A stretch of 64,000 bases of DNA from Dryocosmus kuriphilus (Eukaryota > Arthropoda > Insecta > Hymenoptera > Cynipidae), in contig CM076190.1 of the NCBI GenBank assembly GCA_038277395.1, positions 187,490,001-187,554,000 of the forward strand, in the 5' to 3' direction. The translations under genes and the position numbers were made by a program. The notes under the pieces were generated by a model. That model did not search any database. It saw only the letters and a list, made by a program, of their open reading frames with translations, and had not been told where the DNA came from. Shown here piece by piece: positions 1 through 10,151 of this stretch. Position 1 is the first letter of the stretch. Each line of letters opens with the position of its first letter.

Positions 1-200
1 TGAGTCTTACAAATAAATTTTGTAGCTCTTTCCAAGCTGAACAATTCTGCTTGTTAATATTTTCTCATATCTTGCATAGTTTTGCTGAAAAGTGGTTTTC
101 TTTATATTTCATAATATATTTCACGAATAACTCAAAAATTACACGTCTGTTCAAAAAAATTATAAAAAGCAAATTTGTAGATCTTTTTGTCCGATGGAGA
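1..200 (-). repeat. Truncated HINE-like repeat fragment
   Basis: The sequence closely matches the segment starting at 44762 and, inverted, the segments ending near 47330, 52005 and 61385. It carries the family landmarks AAATTTTGTAGC, TCTTGCATAGTTTTGC and AAGTGGTTTTCTTTAT in the same order. The match fades at about position 200, so this is one ~155-bp monomer plus part of a second, cut by the window edge on the left. It has no coding value. Orientation is given as the inverse of the 58.2-61.7 kb copy. Confidence 0.7.
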
Positions 201-502
201 AAAGAATACGTAATAATTCTTTTTGGGAACCTCATAAAACGAGTCAATCCCCTGAAAAAGATTTTAAATTCTCCTTTCTTCTTGACCGTCCTATTGCTCA
301 TGTACTTTCTTTCGTAAAATATTATCCTATTCTTTTAATAAATAAAGTACTTTATATTCAATGCATAACTTGTTATTTTGAATCCTTTAACTTATTAATT
401 TGCATTTTTTTCCAATTTCTTTCTTCTTCCAAACAACAAATGGTAAAATGTTGAACAGTGTACATAAATTGACCTTCTTTATGATCTACAGATAGATTGT
501 TA
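201..502. other. Unassigned AT-rich spacer
   Basis: AT-rich DNA between the repeat fragment and the LINE relic. Only short open frames without recognisable domains are present. It may be diverged 3' flank of the LINE to its right. Confidence 0.4.
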
Positions 503-2690
503 TCATGTTTTTTTAACAAATACACGTGATAGGACTAACATCTCTGTCTTCTTTCCTGCCAGTTCGAATCCGTGCTTCTGTAGCCATCCTTCTATTAGCA
601 TCGATACGTGCGCCACTTTTGTCCATATCGTTTCCTCCATTCTGGCTTTAATGATGGCTGCTAGGTCATCCACAAACCAAACCAGCTTTGTGCCATCAGG
701 AGTTTCGATTGTCAAGATACCGTCGTAAACTGGATTCTAGAGATCTGGACCGAGGTCAATACTTAGGCTACGCCTGCTGTAATTTTGATACTTCTTGGCC
801 TTTCGGTAGTGATATGTCTTAGATCTTTGTCATCTAGGTAACCTCTGATGATATTTCTGATATGGATCGGGACTTGAAACCAGTTTTCCAGCGCGTCGAG
901 GATGTCCGTCCACTTTATGGTGATGAAAGTGTTTCGAATGTCGAAAGTGATAAGCAGACAGACCGAACTGGATCTGTGATTTCCTCTCCACGCTTGCTCC
1001 GTTTCTTGCAGGATTTCTCTGATGGATCTCACTATCGATCTATCCTCCTTGAAACTGTGCTTGTTTTCGTACCAGCCTCCTTTTGCTTCAACTTCCGTTC
1101 TTAGTCTGGCACGGATAAGCTTCTTGAAGAGCTTTCACACCACGCCCAGCATGCATAGAGTCCTGAACGACGGCGGGGTCACGGACGGACCGTTTCCATT
1201 TTCCAACAGCACCAAGCTCCGGATCCCCTAGCTGGCACCGGAAACACCTTCTTTAGGCAGGATTTATACATATTCAGGAGTAGTTGAGGGTACTTCTTGA
1301 GGGTACATCTACTTACTTGAGGCTTCCGTTGCTACACCATCTGGTCCCCGGCGCTTTGCCATTTGGCATGCTTGACGTCGCCTTGCGCAGCTCATCTACT
1401 GTGAAGAGTAGAATCTCCTCTGTCAGTGATATCACAGCTTAAATCCCCTCCGGGTGTGCAAGAAAATGTTCTTTCACTATTTCCTCCATTTCTCTTGGCT
1501 CCTTAGTCGCCAACGGGATCCGGTCATACAGCTTGCCAGTGACAACCCTGCAACCCAGCCCTCATGGATCTTTATCAATTTTGACACACATCTCCGCACA
1601 TTTGCGCTCCTTGCTCTCGCAAATGGCCTTGTTTTATTTCTTATTTTTCAGCATATATTCCTTTTTGAGCAGGTCATCCTCAACCTTCTTCCTCAATCAT
1701 CTAAGCACCTTTCGTCTAAGCTGTAAGCAGCTTTTCTGAATTGCATCTATTTCAACCATCCACCAATACACAGAGGCCCTTTTTTTTGTGTTTGCTGTTT
1801 TCCTTTGGTATTTATGCATTGCACCCTTGTACAACCAGCCTCATCTTTATTTTAATGAGGCGTTCCACCTCTTCCCTGATGAGTACAGCAGGCCACTTCT
1901 CCAGCAGATGTCTCCTCTTGCTTACTCTAACGCCAAGGGGTATCAACCTTCTGGGATTCCAGCCCTTGGTGATTTTTCGCCCACGGTTGTTTTTTGCATT
2001 CTTGGTGTTTACACTGAATTTCGAATGCTATGCACTGTTTGGACGCTTTTCCGTGTATTTCTCGAGTACTTTCCACTCTTTGACCTGGCCTGCGACGTCA
2101 GTTGTAGTCATAGTAATATCTAATATTGTAGCCCTTTGTCCTTTTCTCCTAATTGTCGGTATGTTTATCCGTATTTATATGGTCAGGTCTAGTCTGGCTG
2201 CCTTATTCGCTAAATCTCTCCCATGTTTGTCAGACCATTCCATGTCCCATTCGCACGATTTGGCATTAAATTCTCATGCTAGTATGACTTCAGTTTCGAA
2301 AGTTCGGAACGTATCTTCAAAGTCCTCCAGCTTTTTTCGGAATTCGTCGATCCCCTCTTTTGGTGAAAGATATCAACTGACGTAGGTTACCATTCCGCTT
2401 GTCACCCAAACGATTCCGTCACCCACATCGTGCTTATTCACCGGCAACCCGGTGCCATCTCTGACCCATATAGCGGTCGTGCCGCTCAGGTCAGAGGACC
2501 AGTAACCGCCCTTGAGGTTTTCGTAGTGCTCGGATACGATATAAATGTCCGCACCTTTATCTTCTGCTAATTTGACGATTAGGCCTTGGGCCAGTCTACA
2601 GTGGCTTAGGTTTCCCTGCAGAACTACCGCCATCGATTGCGTTAGTTCGCCTGCCGTTCGGTTACCTTGTAAGCTGCACATTTGGCCGAG
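503..2690 (-). pseudogene. R1-type non-LTR retrotransposon ORF2, degenerate
   Basis: Read on the minus strand, three blocks occur in the order expected for an endonuclease/reverse-transcriptase polyprotein. At 2681-2373 an APE-type endonuclease start is seen (LQGNLSHCRLAQ, DIYIVSEHYE, then TTAIWVRDG). At about 1440-1300 the RT entry motif reads LRKATSSMPNGKAPG. At 1032-503 the RT palm follows, with LLITFDIRNTF and the catalytic box FVDDLAA. This mix is typical of R1-clade LINEs (family knowledge). Between the blocks the frame is lost repeatedly. No RNase H, 3' end or target duplication was found. It is a dead copy; the exact clade within the R1/I/Jockey group is an inference. Confidence 0.72.
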
Positions 2691-2699
2691 CCAAGTAGG

Positions 2700-3189
2700 T
2701 GATCATCCACCGTGCAGCCTTTCGTTGCCGTACATAGTCAGCATTAATTTTAGCTTACTGTTTCTGAATTCCTCCACTTCTGCCAACACTAGCCTAGTAT
2801 TTTCTATGTGCTTCCTTTTTTGTCTACGTGCTGTTAGGATATCTTTCCTTTCCATTGTGCAGACGATTAATTCTAATACAGAAGTGACGAATGCAGTGAA
2901 GATTCAAGAAGAGAGAGAATTTTTTCATGAAGAGATCTTTATGTTCTTTGCAGTGCAAGCATCCGAAGTCTAATTTATTGCTTTTCAAGTACTCTTCAAT
3001 TTTCCAAGCAAGATTTCGATGAAAGAGACACAGTACAAGGCACATTTGACAGTTGTCACAAATTGAGTAAAAGCTGAATCAATGATGCTAGGTACTTGTC
3101 GCATTTTTCTAACCGCTTAAAATTTCTTAGAAAGTTCTTGATAAAAGAAAATACGCTATAGAGTCGTGCTATGGGGATAATTTAATTAA
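2700..3189. other. Unassigned stretch left of exon-like fragments
   Basis: No domain or RNA was recognised. A minus-strand open frame at 3045-2824 (74 codons, with Cys/His residues such as CLHCKEH) could be an exon or part of the 5' region of the LINE relic, but nothing decides between these. Confidence 0.3.
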
Positions 3190-3724
3190 TTTAATGAAAC
3201 TTGTCTTTTCCAAGGTGAAGTTGGGGATCTTCAAGATTATCTAGCTCGATTTGCACTTCCGTGTGTACCGCTCTTGAGATACGGAAAATATAAACCTCGC
3301 GCTTTTTTTTACCATAACTCTTCCAAAGCTCCGATTGACCACAACCAATTTACCAAGGATGGTGGGTCTGCACAGGTGCCATTTAATTTCCTTTTATTTT
3401 AACGTATCTAACGTTTAAAAAATAGTCTCGAATTTCTTTCAAAAATTCTATATGTGGTCCCTTATCTGAAATGGAACTCTATAAGGCGCTATTTTGTTAC
3501 CAGTCAGGGCTCTTCCATTAAAACCATCAAATAAGTCATTTACATTTCTCATGAAGCAAGCAGTAACATTTCCTTCAGAAGGCATCGTTAATAACAGGTC
3601 CGAATTTATCCTCAGCGAAGCTATAAAAAATACAAAGAAGAGGATTTTAATTTACGTGAGGACGGAATTAAAAGCTTTTAAATCTTATATATTAAATGAT
3701 ATCAACAAAAGTGCATACAGCTAA
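3190..3724 (+). other. Two exon-like open fragments, possible host gene remnant
   Basis: Fragment A (3190-3361) is open without an ATG and reads GEVGDLQDYLARF, then RYGKYKPRAFFYHN. Fragment B (about 3504-3724) reads RALPLKPSNKSF and ends in a stop at 3722-3724. A GTGGGT donor after 3361 and a TTGTTACCAG acceptor before 3504 would join them in phase across a 142-base intron. Codon use looks more protein-like than the surrounding AT-rich DNA. No homologue is recognised and no start exon was located, so this is only a candidate. Confidence 0.25.
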
Positions 3725-3789
3725 ATATAGCTAACATATCAACGAATACTGCCGCAGTTCGACTGTACATCTTATTAACAATGATCATT

Positions 3790-4119
3790 TTAATTTTTTT
3801 TAATTTTATCACGCTTTACGTGTTGACCAATTACTAGAGGCCCACTACGGTCTATTGCTTTTAAATTCACATCTATCTCATATGCAATATCTATGTATTC
3901 CCATGTGGCACATCTTCTTTCAGGGTCATCTCTTGCATTTCGAAAATTGACCTCGATGTCGTTGTCTATATGATTATTTCTAACACCTTTTTCAAGGTGG
4001 CAAGGGCCGTACATAATAATCACGTCAGTATCTTCAATGATGATGTTATACGACTTCCCTACAAATAAAGTAATACGTTTATAAATATGTTTTACTGAAA
4101 CGGAAAAATTCATAATCAA
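3790..4119 (-). other. Exon-like open frame, unknown protein
   Basis: The minus-strand frame gives about 109 residues ending KRDKIKKN. It contains a mixed hydrophobic/charged segment (YNIIIEDTDVIIMYGPC, later VNLKAIDRSGPLVIGQ) that looks like a beta-rich domain. Upstream on the same strand an AAAGCAG/GTAATTTTT donor-like site (4131) and acceptor-like tracts (TCCGTTTCAG, TTATTTGTAG) suggest the true exon may start inside this frame. No family is recognised. It could be the 3' exon of a host gene or chance. Confidence 0.25.
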
Positions 4120-5245
4120 TAAAAATTACCTGCTTTACACTTTTTGAAATAATCGTACTATAATATTATAGTAGGTAAATATATCAGATCTGTTTTGGGA
4201 TCCTTGAACACAGACAGCGCAAAACAACTACAATCCAGTATATTTAATGGCTCTCATGTTTTCTCGAATGAAGTCAACTAGTTGTTCATACTTCTTCTGG
4301 CTCTTGCAGGAGTAATAAGAGAGTGGCATTTGGAATTTATTTTCGTGATGAAGTACTGTAATCATAAAAACGAGCCATTATCGGCGAATTTGCAAGTTCT
4401 TCTTTTTTAAAAAATCTTCGGACCCTCACATTTTATCTTTGTTTCTATCATACCATATATGAAGGCGCGTATTCATTGCAATCCGTATGAGCAAACATAC
4501 TTTGTGTAAATCATTTGACATTTGATCCGAACATTTTTTTAACTCACGAACAACATTCAAGTTGATTCCTGTATCCAAAGTAAAATTCTTGTGAAAACTT
4601 CGAACACTAGGTGGAGAAGGTAATATGCAAATAGAGGATCAATGTCTACATATTCTGAGTGAGGCTTTATACAGTAAAAGGCAAAGTGATTTGTCTTTTT
4701 TTGTGAAATGGCTATCATGCGCATCAATTACGCAATTTCGCAGTTACATATCCACGAGTATCCTTCGAGTTCTTGATAAATGATTATACTGGAAAAGTAA
4801 TCCTGATTTTGTCAATTTCTTCATTTCTCAAAGCCTGCTTTTAAAAATAGAAATTAAAAAACAAGATTACTAAGAAAGAATTGTAAACTAGAAAGACTGA
4901 AAATTTAAAGTAAAAAATGTAAAATTCAGAAATTTGAAAATTAAACATTCTATGTTGCATAAAATGTGTAATGAATTTCAATTTTCAAACATTCAAAATT
5001 CAATAGTATTTAAAAAACGAAAGTGGAAGTTCAATTTCAGAATAGACTTCTACTTCAAAAAACATTCAAATTCGAAGATACAAAACTAAATAAGATTGGA
5101 GTAAAATTTTGCATTTCACAACATTCTCAACTTTAATGTAATGTCAACGAAGAAATACAATGTGAAAGTGATTAAATATACTTCCTTTCTTTAGTACGAA
5201 GGTGAAAATTGAAAATTTTTCCAACAGAATTTGAATTCACATTGC
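4120..5245. other. AT-rich intergenic DNA, no feature seen
   Basis: Over a kilobase of very AT-rich sequence with no open frame of note, no repeat family seen elsewhere in the window and no RNA signal. Confidence 0.5.
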
Positions 5246-6225
5246 TCAATTTTTTCGTGGGTCCCAAAAAATTCCCGTTTGATTGCTATATACCACTTTA
5301 TTTTCATCCTTTGTCAAACGCTGCTTCAGATTTTTGTTTAAATCGTAGAAGCGTTGAGCACGCGATTTAAGATATACTAATCTACGCGTTATAACTCTAG
5401 GATTGTTTTGAAGACATTTCTTATCTCTTCCTGTATCCTTTTTGTTTTTTTTAGTACTTCGGTTCTCATCCGGTTCTTTATCACTAGGTCTTTTCGGGGT
5501 GCTTTTATCCAAAGGCTGTTGATTTACTATTTTTACATTTTTCTGTCTTCGTTTTCCGATTGCCTTCTTATCTCTAGGCTTTTTCGGGGTATTTGCACTC
5601 AAGCTTTCTTCACTTTGTAGCAATTCATTAACAGTATTCAACTGGCCCGACATATCCGGGTTTCTCGTGCATAAAGATTTTTCGAATGATGAAAATTACT
5701 CTATGTGACAAGATACAGCAGAATTTTCTGATTCGATAGAATTAAACAGTGACATGTGAGTATTTCAAATATTTGAGCATAAAGTCGAAAGATCACTTTC
5801 ATCCTTCACACAAAACAATCTTCCGCGTTTTGGAATGTAACACCCAATCTGCTCATTTGTTGCACCTTCTTCGGTAGGTCTTTTTGGGGTTGCTTGTGCA
5901 CAAGGAAGGTTGGCTTGTCGACAACAAGTTCGCGTTACTAGAAGTTGAGGACGTAGATATAGCTGGAAGTAGTTCTTCAGCTTGTGAACCTATATTCGAA
6001 CCGATGTCTCTGTTCAGCTTGCAAGATCATTGAAAAGTATGAACCTTTCCTTTAGCCAGTCAACTCTAACGAATTAGCGAGGATTTTGGAGGTTCTGTAT
6101 ATTTCACGGATGGTGAATGTAGATTTGGCGGTAGAAAATTATGCGTACTTGTACATTGTTCTGTTTCTGGAGAATTTATTGCTCGATGGCCCGGAATTAC
6201 TCCCGGTGTTTGTGAAAATGTGAAA
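5246..6225 (-). pseudogene. THAP-type gene relic, downstream half
   Basis: Three stretches read on the minus strand look like the linker and tail of the THAP protein whose zinc finger lies at 8550-8341, beyond the MULE insertion. At 6225-6066 the frame reads TPGVIPGHRAINSPETEQC and ends SSLIR. At about 5920-5780 it reads ATPKRPTEEG then CYIPKRGRLFC. At 5653-5246 a 135-residue Lys-rich frame contains two more TPK(K/R)P repeats and a coiled-coil-like segment RRLVYLKSRAQRFYDLNKNL. A basic linker followed by a coiled coil is common behind THAP domains (family knowledge). The stretches are in different frames or separated by stops, so this is not an intact gene. The link to the THAP finger rests on position and orientation and is an inference. 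Confidence 0.45.
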
Positions 6226-6400
6226 ACGTGCGTTTCCCCGAAAGCCATCCCCCGAATAGATATTTCCCCCAAAAAGTATTCCCCGAAGGTACTTTTCCCG
6301 AAGACAAATCCCCGAATGTGCAGTGACCCGAATGACGAAACCCCGAATATATAATTACTCGAATACCCTAAAAATGATAACCCGAAAAAAATATATAGAG
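6225..6400 (+). repeat. Left terminal array of CCCCGAA motifs (MULE end)
   Basis: At least six copies of (T)CCCCGAA or close variants occur within about 130 bases, spaced irregularly by 10-25 bases. The mirror array TTCGGGG lies at 8205-8335. Together they form degenerate, multi-motif inverted ends of the FLYWCH/MULE element rather than one continuous TIR. Confidence 0.7.
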
Positions 6401-6534
6401 TTTTTGAAACAAAACATACGAAAGAAGAAGAAGACTAATGTGTTGTGTTTATAACCAAAAATCTGCACTAGTATAACAAATGCGTAACCAAAATTTGCCG
6501 TATTATCATTTGTAGTTTTAGAATTCAGAGTAAA

Positions 6535-8155
6535 ATATGTCTTCGCAAGTTAAAGTTGTTAGTGAGAGAAGAATTGTGATTGACGGATTTTTGTATATAT
6601 GATCTTGCATAGGGGACGGAAGAGCGTACAGGGACTGTAAGAAAGTCCGCGACGGAATATGCAAGGCCAGAGCTGTAACGAAACTTATCGATGGTATTGT
6701 TTCCGTAATAAAAGATCCTGAGCAACCGAAAAATAGTCATCCACTGTCGCCTCAAGGAGCAGAAGCCGAAAGAATCAAATTAAGTGTTAAACACAGAGCA
6801 GGCGAACGTACAACGTCAGCTGTAACTTTGCAAGATTCTAATAATTTGATTATAACGTATATTATTGTGCAACGTATTTTACTTCCTAACTATTGTAATT
6901 TCTTTTTTATTTTAGAAGAATTAGGGGGTGAGTCGGGAAGGGTTTTGTGCCATCAACCAGAAAGGGAAAATTTACAGGAAGCTATTAGAAGCGAAAAGAG
7001 AAAAAATGCACCAGCCAACCCCAACTCTCTCAATGAATTAGATGAGATTCCCTCAAATTTGCAAGTTACCACAACTGGTGATAGATTTCTGATTTACGAT
7101 TCTCGCAAAACAGAAGATTTAGGTGAAGGAAGGGTTATTGTTTTCGCAACACGGCGTAATTTGGAGTTATTACGTTCGAGTAGAATGTGGTACTTGGATG
7201 GAACATTTCGGGTGAAACCATCCATTTTTATACAAGTAATTACAGATACATATAATAGGTATACATACATATATATATTAATGTACAGATTTCTTTTTTT
7301 ACAGTAATTGGCACATACAATCAGAATCCGAAAGATCGTGATTCTCCTGCTGTTGCTTTTCCGTATGTGTACTGCTTACTCTCATCAAAAGAAACTATCC
7401 AGTAGAGTGCGGCACTTTAAGCAATCGTGTCAGATACTGAAGAGAATGGAATAAGAAATCTCCAGCCACGAGAAGTGATGAGCGACTTAGAACTCGTAAT
7501 ATTAAATGCTGCCGAAGAGAATTTTCCAGATGCTAGTATAAATACTTGTTTTTACCACCTCAGTCAATCCCTGTACCGGAAAATTCAGAAGCTGAGTCTG
7601 CAGACAGCATATAATGACGCGACTAATACGGAGGTTAGAGATTTCACACACTTGACTGTGGCATTAGTATTCGTTCCTGTGGGCGACGTCGCAAGAATTT
7701 TTCGACTTTTAGAAGCAGCCGATCCTGCAAGCATGGCAGGTTTAATGAAATAGTTTGAAGAAAGTTACGTGATAGGTAGTCCAGCGCAAGGTCGGAGACG
7801 AGCAGTTGCTCCTCGGTATCCGCCGGAATTATGGAACCACTACATGTCGACTTTGACGGGCCATAGCAGAACCAACAATGCCAGTGAAGGATGGCACAAT
7901 AGGTTCCGCTTGGTTGTTGGAACAGACCATCCGGACATATTTTCAATAATAAAAGATTTTCAGAAAGAGCAGAGTGACTCGCAGATCCAGATTACCAAAC
8001 TATCTCTCGGTAGAAGAGTGAGAGAGGTACCGAAGATGTTATGGGTAGATGCACAAAAAAGGATGAAGGTGATTGTAGAGACGTATGAGGATTTTGGAGT
8101 GGCGCGCTACCGGGAATATTTAGACAAAATTTCGTGTAATATTGTAATACCTTGA
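6535..8155 (+). pseudogene. MULE transposase with N-terminal FLYWCH zinc finger
   Basis: The gene would encode a DDE transposase. A FLYWCH-type finger is read at about 6535-6790 (GFLY, DCKKVRDGICKARAVTK, then NSHPL), broken by one TGA near 6600. The catalytic domain follows: WYLDGTF (first Asp at 7197-7199), MSDLELV (second Asp at 7484-7486), the MULE C-x2-H motif CFYH (7547-7558), and NNASEGWHNRF (Glu at 7886-7888). All three catalytic residues and the CxxH are present. Two intron-like gaps end in TTTTTATTTTAG (before 6915) and TTTTTTTACAG (before about 7306); removing the second restores QVITDT to IGTYNQNPKDRD. An in-frame TAG at 7751-7753 and a stop near 7405 show it is inactive as it stands. 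Confidence 0.82.
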
Positions 8156-8204
8156 GCGTATGTAGTGTAAAAAAATTATAGTGTTGTTCAATAAAAAAGT
8201 ATTT

Positions 8205-8335
8205 ATAATAAAATTTCGGGGAAAAAAATTTTCGGGGTAATGGTCGCTTTGTCAATTCGGGGGAAACGTAATCGAGTAAAAGATTTTCGGGGAAATCACC
8301 ATTCGAGGGATGTGATTTGGGGGAATGGGCGGGAA
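8205..8335 (+). repeat. Right terminal array of TTCGGGG motifs (MULE end)
   Basis: Five or more TTCGGGG-type motifs, the complement of the left array, cluster directly downstream of the transposase stop codon. Confidence 0.7.
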
Positions 8336-8340
8336 CGGTT

Positions 8341-8550
8341 ATGATAATTCACTCATCGTCAAAGTGTGCATAGCAAATCCGGTATCGTTTTCTTATAATT
8401 TCATCAAAATTGAGTTTTGTCAATTTTGGGTTACGTATTGCTTTAACCCAATCGTATGTTCTGGCTGTATCCTTTAGAAAACGATAACTTGATTCTCAAC
8501 GACAAGAAGCGCAATTCGGAACGGCGGCGTAATTCATCGCCGTAAAAAGA
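8341..8550 (-). pseudogene. THAP zinc-finger domain relic
   Basis: Read on the minus strand, the frame gives VPNCASCR, a stop, then SSYRFLKDTARTYDWVKAI and finally YRICYAHFDDE. This fits the C2CH pattern of THAP DNA-binding domains: C-x2-C, then a Trp at about +25, then C-x2-H (CYAH) at about +50 (family knowledge). One in-frame TGA follows the second Cys, and a TGA ends the finger just before the MULE boundary. THAP domains occur in host regulators and in P-element-type transposases; which one this was cannot be decided. Confidence 0.62.
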
Positions 8551-8662
8551 AAAATCCATAGTCCACATGTAAGGAGCAAAATCAAAACAGTTTGCACCTG
8601 CATCATATAAAATTATAAATTACTAATTTTGTGACCACCTCGAATACAAAATTTATAAAATC
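8551..8662. other. Short spacer before LINE insertion
   Basis: AT-rich sequence that was the target for the LOA element; nothing else is seen. Confidence 0.4.
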
Positions 8663-8675
8663 AATTCTCATGTTC
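8663..8675 (+). repeat. Target-site duplication, left copy
   Basis: AATTCTCATGTTC, 13 bases, is identical to 13928-13940 on the far side of the LOA element. Confidence 0.92.
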
Positions 8676-9119
8676 CTTCCCTGGGGATCACATGACCTTG
8701 CAGTTGGTGGGAGGGCTTAAGGGTCTAATCGGACGAGAGACCTGAATGGGTAAACCAGAGGGACTATATCGCGAGATGTGGCTGCTCTGGGGAACTGGGG
8801 GACTCTGGTCAGCGTGACTCTGACTAAGAAGTGATCCTTCCATGGTTTGATGGCAAAAACTCATGGAATATCGGGGGCGCGAGTCCCCAAGCTCCCAAGC
8901 TAAGATGTTATCGCCGTGTCGAGGCTGAATGGTACTAGGGTTACCAAATCCTCGAACATTCCGGCATGCCCCCCCTCAGCAGAGACGGGCATGGCGGAGT
9001 TTAGAGGAGGTGCCAAAAGGGAGACTTCGGGAAACCAGGTCGAATCCCGTAGTATTAAGACCTCCTCCCTGCAAGCGGGGCTCTGCAGGGAGGGAAATTT
9101 TATATATCCCTAGCTAATC

Positions 9120-10151
9120 GTGGGTCTTAAAATGGACAAATCAAATTTAAAAACAAACAAGAAAAATGAAGATGGTGACTCTCGCAGAGGGCCACCATCT
9201 AACTCATCTCAAACGGTAGTCGGCTCCCCAGGGGCCGCCTCCTCAGTAGAGATGGAGAACAAATCCCGGAATGATAAAAACATCTCGGAGGTTCAGTCAA
9301 ACCTGACAGAGCTCTCTGTAAAGAGAAAAAATCGCTCTGGAGCACAAAAGAAGAGAGATCGCCGTGCGCGTCTCTTGGCAAGTGGCCCGAGTTCTGCGCA
9401 GGGGGACTCTGATGGGCAAAACCCAACTGGAGCAACACCTCTTGCTCAAAAATCAGGCAAGAGGAAAAAGGGCTCCGAGGACACTCCCCCGAACAGGGAG
9501 TCAAAAAGACCTAAGGCTACTGTATCACAGGGCCTTACGTTTGCACAGATGGCCAACAACGCCCTGATAAGGTTTGTCGCCGCGTCGGGTTATCCCGATG
9601 CCTGCCTAACTAATTTAGAGTTGGACAGGCTGAGGGATGAAATCTCGAAAGGGATTGACGCATTACCCCGTGAGGGGTGCGCCCCCAGATTCGAGGACAT
9701 CTTTCTCAGGGCAAGAGCCATCGTGTTGCAGGCCGCAGATAACTGGTCGAGGGATTGGCTAGAGGAGAGGACTCCAACGTTCAGGCTGAGGGAAGGCCTT
9801 AACGTGGAGATCCGGGGTGTTGAGTGCCTCCAAAGGTACCAAAGGGCGACCGTACTGATTCCCGGTACCCCCGAGGATCCGGCGGTCGTACTTGGGCGCT
9901 TGAGGTTTCAGAACCCAACCCTAAAAACAGACTCCTGGAGGGCGTACCCTAATAGAAAGGAGAACAGGCCAAAAGGAACGGGCTGGATTCTGGCAGTAAG
10001 CGTCCCTGAAAGCGCAATCAGAGCTTTAGCGGCTCTAGACAACCGGCCCTATTTGGGGGCAGGTAGAGTCTCATTTCGGGTGACCCACAGGGCCCCGCAA
10101 GGAGACCAGAAGCAACCGGAGACAACCCAGATTAGTCGAGTAAATGACTGA
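9120..10151 (+). CDS. LOA element ORF1 protein (Gag-like)
   Basis: An intact frame of 343 codons. The first ~140 residues are basic and low-complexity (SVKRKNRSGAQKKRDRRAR, later SGKRKKGSE) and probably bind nucleic acid. Residues ~145-335 form a folded region (MANNALIRFVAASG, LVIPGT-like TVLIPGTPEDP, VSFRVTHRAP) that resembles DUF4780-type domains seen in ORF1 of LOA elements; this is from memory. The usual gag CCHC knuckles are not seen. The chosen ATG at 9120 gives the longest frame. The stop TGA (10149-10151) overlaps the ORF2 start in ATGACTGA, an arrangement suited to translational coupling or reinitiation. It would package element RNA. Confidence 0.85.
   Translation: MGLKMDKSNLKTNKKNEDGDSRRGPPSNSSQTVVGSPGAASSVEMENKSRNDKNISEVQSNLTELSVKRKNRSGAQKKRDRRARLLASGPSSAQGDSDGQNPTGATPLAQKSGKRKKGSEDTPPNRESKRPKATVSQGLTFAQMANNALIRFVAASGYPDACLTNLELDRLRDEISKGIDALPREGCAPRFEDIFLRARAIVLQAADNWSRDWLEERTPTFRLREGLNVEIRGVECLQRYQRATVLIPGTPEDPAVVLGRLRFQNPTLKTDSWRAYPNRKENRPKGTGWILAVSVPESAIRALAALDNRPYLGAGRVSFRVTHRAPQGDQKQPETTQISRVND

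Larger units (their letters stand above)
6230..8345 (+). mobile_element. MULE (Phantom-like) DNA transposon with FLYWCH transposase
   Basis: The element is defined by inverted motif arrays (CCCCGAA at 6225-6400, TTCGGGG at 8205-8335) around a Mutator-like transposase gene. Its outer limits are approximate, because the ends are made of short repeats and no exact target duplication could be recognised. It lies between two halves of an antisense THAP relic. FLYWCH-containing MULEs are known in animals as Phantom elements (family knowledge from memory); assignment to that group is an inference. Confidence 0.75.

Noticed and set aside
6190..8360. Target duplication of the MULE (TTGTGAAAA versus TTATGATAA)
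   Set aside because: Only seven of nine bases agree and the element ends are not sharply defined, so it is not claimed.
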